Positions 52,474-58,074 of a DNA stretch of 58,074 bases are shown here, piece after piece. A program made the position numbers and the translations under genes. Location: assembly GCA_036399835.1 (NCBI GenBank), contig DASWMI010000019.1:1-58074 (forward strand), written 5' to 3'. Below the pieces are notes generated by a model that saw only the letters and a list, made by a program, of their open reading frames with translations, was not told the DNA's origin and did not search any database. Positions within the stretch are counted from its first letter, which is position 1, and each line of letters starts with the position of its first letter. The stretch comes from DASYML01 sp036399835. GTDB lineage: Bacteria; Acidobacteriota; Blastocatellia; Pyrinomonadales; Pyrinomonadaceae.

Positions 52474-52778
52474 TTAAATCTCCGTCCGAGCTGCTCTTCA
52501 AAATCCGCGCTTCACAGTTGCTCACGGATGAGTTTGCCATGTGGAGCGCAAGCGACAGAGTATAGGTGCTCGACTGTTTGATGTCAAGATGCGCGGTGGA
52601 GCAAAAGCTGCGTTTTTGAGCTTGCCCGCGCCTCTTCTTTCGCGTCGCGGGACATCTCAAATATTGACACCCGCTCGTGCCATGTAGTAGCGTCCATTTT
52701 GCACCGTATGCAAAAGACTTTAGCGCAACCTCATAGACCCCGGACCATACACCCCTGGCAAGGAGAGAGCTTTACCTG
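52474..52778. other. Divergent promoter region between rpsT and phoH
   Basis: A 305-bp stretch without coding sequence that I can support. It holds the rpsT promoter on the minus strand and a TTGACA at 52664-52669 on the plus strand that may serve phoH, though its -10 is weak. No operator or RNA structure was recognised; the rpsT leader is about 80 bases. Confidence 0.5.
52559..52587 (-). promoter_or_regulatory. Sigma70 promoter of rpsT
   Basis: On the minus strand TTGACA (52587-52582) and TATACT (52564-52559) are 17 bases apart, a near-consensus promoter, suited to a ribosomal protein gene. Confidence 0.82.
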
Positions 52779-53732
52779 TTGAAGAAGATCGAACTTCCAC
52801 CCAGAGGTCTGGAAACGCTCTTTGGCGTCCACGACCAGAACATCAAATATTTGGAATCACTCCTGGATGTGCGCATCAACGCGCGCGGGCAGGATTTGAC
52901 GGTCGATGGCGACCCGAAGGATGTCGAGACGGTCGAGCGCATCCTGGAAGACTTCGCCGAACTCTTCTCCGAAGGCAAAGCCTTTACGGACACTGAGCTG
53001 CGCGAAGCCTTCGCACAGATTGCCGAAGACCGCGCCTACTCCCTGCGCGACTATTTCACCAAAGCCCGCTTTAACCCGACAGGCAAAAAGCAGGTCGCCC
53101 CCAAGTCAGCCACCCAACGCCGCTACATCGAAGCGATTCAAGACAAGGATGTCGTCTTCGGCGTAGGCGTCGCCGGCACGGGCAAGACTTATTTGGCTGT
53201 GGCGATGGCCGTCCAGGCTTTAATGCAGAAGCAGGTCAATCGCATAGTGCTCGCGCGGCCTGCTGTCGAGGCCGGAGAAAAGCTTGGATTCCTGCCCGGC
53301 GATTTACAGGATAAGGTTGACCCCTACTTGCGTCCTCTCTATGACGCGCTCTTCGATCTGATTGATTACGAGCGCGCGACAAAGCTTCTGGAGAAGCGCG
53401 TCATTGAAGTTGCGCCGCTCGCATTCATGCGCGGAAGGACCTTGTCAGATGCCTTTATCATCTTGGACGAAGCGCAGAACACCACGAGCGAGCAGATGAA
53501 GATGTTTCTGACGCGGATAGGCTTTGGCTCGAAGGCCGTCATCACGGGCGATGTGACGCAGATTGATCTGCCGACAGGCAAACGCAGCGGTCTCATCGAG
53601 GCCGAACGCGTCCTCGCCAACATAGAGGGCATCGAATTCATCTACTTCACCGAAAAGGATGTCGTTCGCCACCGCCTGGTCCAGATGATTATCAAAGCCT
53701 ACGAAGCTCATACGAGCAAGAACACGATTTAA
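52779..53732 (+). CDS. phoH: PhoH family P-loop ATPase
   Basis: Cytoplasmic PhoH-like ATPase of 317 residues, probably acting with YbeY in RNA processing. Start is TTG at 52779, matching the family N terminus KKIELPPRGLETLFG; AAGGAG is 13 bases upstream. A KH-like N-terminal domain (15-90) precedes the ATPase: Walker A GVAGTGKTY, PAVEAGEKLGFLPGDLQDKVDPY and Walker B AFIILDEAQNTT. ybeY and a CBS-domain protein follow, a widely conserved order. Confidence 0.94.
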   Translation: MKKIELPPRGLETLFGVHDQNIKYLESLLDVRINARGQDLTVDGDPKDVETVERILEDFAELFSEGKAFTDTELREAFAQIAEDRAYSLRDYFTKARFNPTGKKQVAPKSATQRRYIEAIQDKDVVFGVGVAGTGKTYLAVAMAVQALMQKQVNRIVLARPAVEAGEKLGFLPGDLQDKVDPYLRPLYDALFDLIDYERATKLLEKRVIEVAPLAFMRGRTLSDAFIILDEAQNTTSEQMKMFLTRIGFGSKAVITGDVTQIDLPTGKRSGLIEAERVLANIEGIEFIYFTEKDVVRHRLVQMIIKAYEAHTSKNTI

Positions 53733-53742
53733 GGCGTAAATT

Positions 53743-53805
53743 GTCAGTCGTCAATTCGTGAATGGACGAGTCTCCGATTCATCTATTCACGATTGACGAT
53801 TTGAC
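53743..53805. repeat. Intergenic tandem-word hairpin (TCGTCAAT words), phoH-ybeY
   Basis: Arms 53743-53766 and 53782-53805 pair over about 23 positions with a few mismatches. The words TCGTCAAT and CGTGAAT also make up the next gap's element. It ends eight bases before the ybeY start. Confidence 0.65.
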
Positions 53806-53813
53806 TAACCGAG

Positions 53814-54239
53814 ATGATTGAAATCGTCAACCGCCAGCGCAAGATGCCGATTGATTGCCAACGCTGGCAGGCATTCACGGAAAAGGCCATGGAAGTCTTG
53901 CCCGCGAAGGGCGCGGGCGTGACCGTTGCTTTTGTCTCTGACCGCGCGATGCGCGAGCTTAACCGGCGTTGGCGCGGCAGGCCTGGGACGACGGATGTGC
54001 TGTCGTTTCCGTCGGAGCAGGAGAGGTTTGAAAAGCTGGAAGGGCTGACGCTGGGCGACGTGTTGATTTCGGTTGAGCAGGCCGCGCGGCAGGCCGAGGA
54101 GAATGGTCTGGAGTTTGATGAAGAGGTCGCGCAGCTTATCCTTCATGGACTGCTGCACCTGTGCGGCTACGACCATGAAGTGGACCAGGGCCAGATGAAC
54201 GCGCTGGAACTCCGCCTTCGCAGCCGTCTTGGGCTATAA
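53814..54239 (+). CDS. ybeY: Endoribonuclease YbeY
   Basis: Metal-dependent RNase of 141 residues for rRNA maturation and ribosome quality control. The zinc motif LILHGLLHLCGYDHE (H-x3-H-x5-H) is intact, and FVSDRAMRELNRRWRGRPGTTDVLSFP is the second family signature. Position between phoH and the CBS protein is conserved across bacteria. Confidence 0.95.
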   Translation: MIEIVNRQRKMPIDCQRWQAFTEKAMEVLPAKGAGVTVAFVSDRAMRELNRRWRGRPGTTDVLSFPSEQERFEKLEGLTLGDVLISVEQAARQAEENGLEFDEEVAQLILHGLLHLCGYDHEVDQGQMNALELRLRSRLGL

Positions 54240-54255
54240 TCCGTGAATCCTTACT

Positions 54256-54311
54256 CGTCAACGCGTGAATAGAGAAAAGCCTTTCTTCTCTTGACGATTG
54301 ACGATTGACGA
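54256..54311. repeat. Intergenic tandem-word hairpin (TCGTCAAT words), ybeY-CBS gene
   Basis: Left arm 54256-54277, right arm 54285-54311, with three tandem TTGACGA words at the right. The right arm runs to the first base of the next gene's ATG. 54271-54286 is identical over 16 bases to 57651-57666, and 54258-54270 is the exact inverse of 57670-57682. Confidence 0.68.
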
Positions 54312-55639
54312 TGAACGATTCTTTTATGGAAATTGAAATAGGCATCACCTGTCTGCTGCTCCTGTTGCTGGCGTTTCTGGCGACGGTTGACATGGCCTTC
54401 GGCCAGTTGAGCGATGTCGGTCTGCGGCGTTTGACGAGCGATGCCGAAGAGCATCCGTCCGCACGCTCGACAGCCTTCTTGCAGGAGATTTTAGAGAACA
54501 GGCCGCGCTTTCGCTTTACCATCTCGGCGGCGTTGCAGATTATTCTCGTCGCCGTCTCCGTGCTCCTGACCTTTATCTCGCTCAGATGGTTCAGCGGGAC
54601 GCGGCTGGTCTTCGTGGCGCTCCTGGCGGGGCTGGTCCTGGCTGGCATCTTCCGGCAATTCATCCCGCGTTTTATCTCGACTCGCCAGCCGGAAAAAACT
54701 CTGCTCCTGCTGCTGCCGCTGGTCCGGCCCTTCTACCGCGTGCTCTCTTTCATCGCCGACCCTTTTCAGAGAGTTTTTGAACGCGCGCGCGAAAGGCGCG
54801 AGCAGCACTTGACGGAGACGGGCGCGGACGAGGACGAGGAGGATAACGGAGACGATATACAGGCCCTGATTGATGTCGGAGAAGAAGAGGGGATTCTGGA
54901 AGAGGAAGAGGGCGAGCTGATCCAGTCCATCCTTGAGTTCGGCGAAACGACTGTTGATGAAGTGATGACTCCGCGCACGGAGATTGTCGCGCTGACGGTT
55001 GATACGACGGTGCGCGTGGCGCGCGATGTGATTATCGAATCGAAATATTCGCGCCTTCCCGTTTACCGCGAGCAGATTGATAACGTGGAGGGGCTCATCT
55101 ACATGCGCGACCTGCTGCAATACTGGGCCGAAGCGCGCGAGGATGAGAGCATCGCCCCGCTCGTCCGCCCGGTCTACTTCGTGCCTGAGACCAAGCCCGT
55201 CGCGGACCTCCTCGAAGAGATGCAGAAGGCGCACGTCCAGTTGGCGATGGTGATAGATGAATACGGCGGCATCGCGGGCCTCGTCACGGTCGAGGATATT
55301 CTTGAAGAGATCGTCGGCGAGATTGAAGACGAAGACACGGCGCAGGAAGAGATTATAGAGATTGTCGAAGCGAGCGACGGTTATTACGAAGTGCTCGGCT
55401 CGACAGAGATAGGGAAAATCGAGCGTCTCTTCGATATGGAGATAGAGGCCGACGATTTCACGACTATCGCCGGACTCGTCATCAGCGAGAAAGGCTCTGT
55501 CCCGCGCGCGGGCGAAAGGCTGGCTTTTCGCGGGCTGGATGTGGAAGTCCTTGAGGCGGACGACCGTCGTATCAATCGCCTGCGGCTGCGGCGTGCGCCG
55601 GAAGAGTCTGAAGCCAGAACCGAAGGGGCCGTCGGATGA
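54311..55639 (+). CDS. CorC/HlyC-type membrane protein with CBS pair
   Basis: Protein of 442 residues: three to four membrane helices (DUF21/CNNM-like, about 1-160), an acidic linker (DEDEEDNGDDIQALIDVGEEEG), two CBS domains starting at VMTPRTEIVALTVD and LVRPVYFVPETKPV, then a CorC_HlyC domain (DGYYEVLGSTEIGKIERLF). Relatives are linked to magnesium or cobalt efflux and named haemolysin by history. The frame opens at a TTG within the repeat (54305); I use ATG 54311, though ATG 54326 (MEIEIGITC) is also possible. The end overlaps the next gene as ATGA. Confidence 0.88.
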   Translation: MNDSFMEIEIGITCLLLLLLAFLATVDMAFGQLSDVGLRRLTSDAEEHPSARSTAFLQEILENRPRFRFTISAALQIILVAVSVLLTFISLRWFSGTRLVFVALLAGLVLAGIFRQFIPRFISTRQPEKTLLLLLPLVRPFYRVLSFIADPFQRVFERARERREQHLTETGADEDEEDNGDDIQALIDVGEEEGILEEEEGELIQSILEFGETTVDEVMTPRTEIVALTVDTTVRVARDVIIESKYSRLPVYREQIDNVEGLIYMRDLLQYWAEAREDESIAPLVRPVYFVPETKPVADLLEEMQKAHVQLAMVIDEYGGIAGLVTVEDILEEIVGEIEDEDTAQEEIIEIVEASDGYYEVLGSTEIGKIERLFDMEIEADDFTTIAGLVISEKGSVPRAGERLAFRGLDVEVLEADDRRINRLRLRRAPEESEARTEGAVG

Positions 55640-55863
55640 AGCTGCATGTTCTGGACCAGAAGATTGCTGCGTGCTTGAGCGAGCCAGCGGTGTGCGAGGC
55701 TTGCGGCGCGGAGTTTTCCTGCGGGGCTGCGGAGGTCGCCGGCTGCTGGTGCGCAGAGATTGAGTTGAGCGCGGAAGCCCGCGCAGAGTTGCGCCGCCGA
55801 TATGAGCGATGTTTGTGCCGGGCCTGCCTGGAAAGCTTGAGTCATGCGAGCAAGAAGGCTTGA
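55636..55863 (+). CDS. Cysteine-rich CWC family protein
   Basis: Small protein of 75 residues with eight cysteines in CEACGAEFSCG, GCWCAEIEL and CLCRACLE, the Cys_rich_CWC pattern, probably a zinc-binding fold. Function is unknown. It overlaps the CBS protein by 4 bp (ATGA), so it is co-translated. Confidence 0.85.
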   Translation: MKLHVLDQKIAACLSEPAVCEACGAEFSCGAAEVAGCWCAEIELSAEARAELRRRYERCLCRACLESLSHASKKA

Positions 55864-55904
55864 GAGCTTGCCAGTCTGCGCGAGAAGAGGAAAAGGGGAA
55901 GTGA

Positions 55905-57041
55905 ATGGCGAAAAAGAGAAGTAAGTTTCTATCCGGCAAGCGTATTGACCCGCAGCCGATCACAGGCCAGACATCGCTCGTAGACCTCGTTGATGACGCT
56001 TTCCTGGCTTACAACGCGGCGCGCCTGCGTGAAGCCTGCCAGCTCTTTACGCAGAAGATGCTGGAGCCGAACGTGACGGTCGGCCTCTCTCTGACGGGAG
56101 CTTTAACGCCCGCCGGACTCGGCATCTCGGCCCTCATCCCTCTCATACAGGCTGGCTTTGTTGACTGGATTATCTCTACGGGCGCGAATCTTTATCACGA
56201 CGCGCACTTCGGCATAGGTCTTTCGCTGCACCAGGGCAACGCGCAGGCTTCGGATGTCCTGCTCAGGCAGGAAGAGGTCGTGCGTATCTACGACATCTTT
56301 TTCGACTACTCGGTGCTGCTCGATACCGATTCCTTCTTTCGACAGATTATCGAAGCGCCGGAGTTTCAAAGGCCCATGTCTACGGCGGAGTTTCATTATC
56401 TCTGCGGGCGCTACGTGCGCGAGCGCGAGCGCAAGCTGGGACTTGAAAACAGGTCGCTCCTCGCGGCGGCCTACGAATACGGCGTCCCGCTCTACACGTC
56501 CAGCCCTGGCGATTCATCCATCGGGATGAACGTCGCGGCCAAGGCGCTTCAGGGCAACAAGCTCGCTTTCGACCCTTCGCTCGATGTCAACGAGACGGCG
56601 AGCATCGTGTTGGCGGCCAAGCGCGGCGCGATTCACGGGCGCGGCGATAAGGGAGTCAAACATGGCGGGCGCTCCGCCGTCTTTATTCTCGGCGGCGGAA
56701 GTCCGAAGAATTTTCTGCTCCAGACAGAGCCGCAGATTCAAGAAGTGCTCGGCATAGACGAGCGCGGCCACGACTATTTTCTGCAAGTCACGGATGCGCG
56801 CCCGGACACAGGCGGGCTGTCGGGCGCCACGCCCGGCGAGGCCGTCTCCTGGGGCAAAGTTGACCCGGACCGCCTGCCCGATGCTGTGGTCTGTTATCTC
56901 GATTCGACTATAGCCTTACCCTTGATTACGGCGTATGCTCTGGCACGGCACGAGCCGCGCGAGCCTAAACGTCTCTACGAGCGGCGCGAAGAGCTGATGG
57001 AACTTTTAATGATCGAATACAAGAGATCGAAAAGGCGGTAA
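55905..57041 (+). CDS. Deoxyhypusine synthase-like protein
   Basis: Protein of 378 residues of the DHS fold (NAD-dependent aminobutyl transfer). TVGLSLTGALTPAGLGISALIPL, IISTGANLYHDAHFGIG, VFILGGGSPKNFLLQ and the lysine motif GATPGEAVSWGKV match DHS, whose active-site lysine lies in EAVSWGK. Bacteria lack eIF5A, and the EF-P-like protein here has arginine rather than lysine at its tip, so a hypusine role is doubtful; homospermidine or another polyamine-derived product is more likely (inference). GGGGAAG precedes the ATG. Confidence 0.88.
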   Translation: MAKKRSKFLSGKRIDPQPITGQTSLVDLVDDAFLAYNAARLREACQLFTQKMLEPNVTVGLSLTGALTPAGLGISALIPLIQAGFVDWIISTGANLYHDAHFGIGLSLHQGNAQASDVLLRQEEVVRIYDIFFDYSVLLDTDSFFRQIIEAPEFQRPMSTAEFHYLCGRYVRERERKLGLENRSLLAAAYEYGVPLYTSSPGDSSIGMNVAAKALQGNKLAFDPSLDVNETASIVLAAKRGAIHGRGDKGVKHGGRSAVFILGGGSPKNFLLQTEPQIQEVLGIDERGHDYFLQVTDARPDTGGLSGATPGEAVSWGKVDPDRLPDAVVCYLDSTIALPLITAYALARHEPREPKRLYERREELMELLMIEYKRSKRR

Positions 57042-57120
57042 CGAGTGACAAGTAACAGGTAACGGGAAAGAACAAGCTTTTCTCTTGTCACCCGTCACTT
57101 GTCACCTGTTACCAGTCACT
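57038..57120. repeat. Intergenic tandem-word hairpin (AGTGACA words)
   Basis: Left arm from 57038 to about 57067, right arm from about 57083 to 57120, of 7-8-base words AGTGACA/AGTAACA and TTGTCAC. The left arm contains the stop codon of the DHS-like gene. It ends shortly before the GGAGGGG site of the next gene. Confidence 0.65.
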
Positions 57121-57135
57121 TCATGGAGGGGAACG

Positions 57136-57618
57136 ATGGGGAAAAAGGTGGTCGTGGATGAACAGCCGCGCGTTTATTTTGATTGCTCTAAGTGCCCGGC
57201 CTTCTGCTGCGCGATTTACGAGCGCGTGCAGGTTACCAAGCGTGACATCAATAGGCTCGCCAAGCATTTCGGCGTCACGCCCGAAGTGGCGACCGAACGC
57301 TATACTAAGATGTACGGCAAGGAACGCGTCCTGCGCCGCAAGAAAGATCCTCTGCTCGGAGTGGCCTGCCAGTTTCTCAACCATGAGACGCGCGGCTGCG
57401 GCATCTATCATGCGCGGCCCAATGTCTGCCGCGAATACCCTGACCGCCCGCGCTGCGTCTATTACGATGTGTTGCAGTTCGAGCGCAAACAGCAGGACGA
57501 CGAGAATGTGCTGCCGCTCTTCCAGATTACCTTTCGCAAGGTCGAGAAAAAGGAAGTCAGCGACGGCAACGGCAGCGAGAGAATCTGGGAGTGGAAACAG
57601 AAGAACGGTGATAAGTGA
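57136..57618 (+). CDS. YkgJ family cysteine cluster protein
   Basis: Protein of 160 residues of the YkgJ (CxxCxxxCC-type) family thought to bind zinc or an iron-sulfur cluster. FDCSKCPAFCCAIYERV at residues about 16-32, then GVACQFLNHETRGCGIYHARPNVCREYP and a late RCVYYDVL supply the cysteines. The ATG at 57136 follows GGAGGGG; the frame from 57085 crosses the hairpin and is rejected. The final codons GDK-stop lie inside the next repeat arm. Confidence 0.85.
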   Translation: MGKKVVVDEQPRVYFDCSKCPAFCCAIYERVQVTKRDINRLAKHFGVTPEVATERYTKMYGKERVLRRKKDPLLGVACQFLNHETRGCGIYHARPNVCREYPDRPRCVYYDVLQFERKQQDDENVLPLFQITFRKVEKKEVSDGNGSERIWEWKQKNGDK

Positions 57619-57715
57619 TAAGAAAAGCGTTCAACCATCAACGCTTGAAGAGAGAAAAGCCTTTCTCCCATTCACGCGTTGAGGATTGGCGAACCTGTCA
57701 CCTGTCACTTATCAC
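57607..57715. repeat. Nested intergenic tandem-word hairpin
   Basis: Outer arms GTGATAAGTGATAAG (57607-57622) and about 57699-57715 enclose an inner hairpin (TCAACGC...GCGTTGA, apex GAGAAAAGCCTTTCTC). The inner part shares 16 bases with the ybeY-CBS element, so one element appears inserted in another. The left outer arm encodes the end of the YkgJ gene. Confidence 0.65.
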
Positions 57716-57737
57716 AGTTTTAATGGGGAGAGATATG

Positions 57738-57965
57738 ATGAACGAGTTTTTATCAAAAATGATCGGGCGTAAGCTGGACCTCTTTTGCGACGGCGCTTTG
57801 AGCCTGCGCGGCGAGGCGCTCAAGGTCGAGGGCGGGTTGCTGCATCTGCGGGACGATGAACAGCGTCTCTGTTATGTCGCGATAGATAAGATTTCGGCAG
57901 TCTGGGAAGCAAGAGACGACGAGCATCGCGCGGGCTTCGTTTCAACTCCGCCCAATAATCGCTGA
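57738..57965 (+). CDS. Small hypothetical protein, likely beta-barrel
   Basis: Protein of 75 residues starting MNEFLSKMIGRKLDLFCDG. GGGGAG lies seven bases before this ATG; the one at 57735 is an alternative. The segment KLDLFCDGALSLRGEALKVEGGLLHLRDD...LCYVAIDKISAVWE alternates like a five-strand Sm/SH3-type barrel. I do not recognise the family. It follows the YkgJ gene on the same strand. Confidence 0.75.
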   Translation: MNEFLSKMIGRKLDLFCDGALSLRGEALKVEGGLLHLRDDEQRLCYVAIDKISAVWEARDDEHRAGFVSTPPNNR

Positions 57966-58000
57966 GCGCCTGTCTCCCGTTGTGCCGTAAAATTTTGAAG

Positions 58001-58032
58001 GCCGACGCCCGTCTGGTGAGGGGCGTCGGCCA
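58001..58032 (+). terminator. GC-rich hairpin after the last gene
   Basis: A perfect 11-bp stem (58001-58011 with 58022-58032) with a 10-base loop, 35 bp past the last stop. Only weak T-richness follows on the plus strand (GTGCTTTATC), but AAAATTTT precedes it, so it may end transcripts of either strand. Confidence 0.65.
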
Positions 58033-58074
58033 GTGCTTTATCTTGCGGCTCTCTTCAGCTATGCAGAAGGCTTA

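Noticed and set aside
54491..55963. 490-residue minus-strand open frame over the CBS gene
   Set aside because: Antisense to a well-conserved CorC/HlyC-type protein, rich in R, H and Q; no domain recognised.

Overview
The window looks like chromosomal DNA of a GC-rich, diderm, probably aerobic bacterium. My best guess is an acidobacterium of the Blastocatellia type. That rests on the mix of gene families: DUF4214 proteins, a matrixin protease, a FdhF/YdeP oxidoreductase, an acetylornithine-carbamoyltransferase-type arginine cluster, an LptE-like lipoprotein and abundant peptidases. It is an inference, since no rRNA or marker tree is available. I saw no tRNA or rRNA gene, insertion sequence, prophage or CRISPR array.

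Layout. 1-2592: two glycosyltransferases, with the tail of a third gene before them. 2706-6350: two DUF4214 paralogues, one fused to a secreted matrixin metalloprotease. 6440-10144: endonuclease III, an S41 peptidase and an AlkA-like glycosylase. 10309-14756: an ion channel, an ABC-2 exporter pair and an aldo/keto reductase. 14845-24140: an EfpL/YeiP-type elongation factor P, a membrane TPR protein, a membrane-anchored NACHT NTPase, a FdhF/YdeP oxidoreductase and EttA. 24557-29993 (minus strand): a PLP decarboxylase translationally coupled to an S9 peptidase, then a Dabb protein and a PHP hydrolase. 30275-35484: a complete branched-chain amino-acid ABC transporter. 35549-44279: an arginine regulon, with argH divergent from argR-argG-(P-loop protein)-argC-argD-argF'-argB and a likely ArgR operator between them. 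44312-58074: a 29-residue-repeat lipoprotein, then housekeeping genes (tilS, ftsH, folP, lptE, holA, rpsT, phoH, ybeY, a CorC/HlyC-type CBS protein) and small Cys-rich, deoxyhypusine-synthase-like and YkgJ proteins.

Two sequence-scale patterns are not explained by the genes. First, about a dozen short gaps, mostly between co-directional genes, are filled by long imperfect hairpins. Their arms are built from short tandem words, and the word differs from locus to locus while the architecture stays the same: a purine-rich AAAG-type 5' shoulder, a small loop, and a CTTTT-type 3' shoulder. Some arms run into the coding sequence and supply stop or start codons. Second, the odd palindrome TGGWCCA, often extended to CTGGWCCAG, occurs about 65 times by hand count. 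About 7 would be expected by chance. It falls in all frames and on both strands, like a highly iterated palindrome.

The arginine cluster is the most interesting metabolic locus. Its carbamoyltransferase is of the N-acetylornithine type, so acylated intermediates should persist to acetylcitrulline. No N-acetylglutamate synthase or deacylase is visible, and an uncharacterised P-loop protein that faintly resembles the DUF1611/DgcN family sits between argG and argC.
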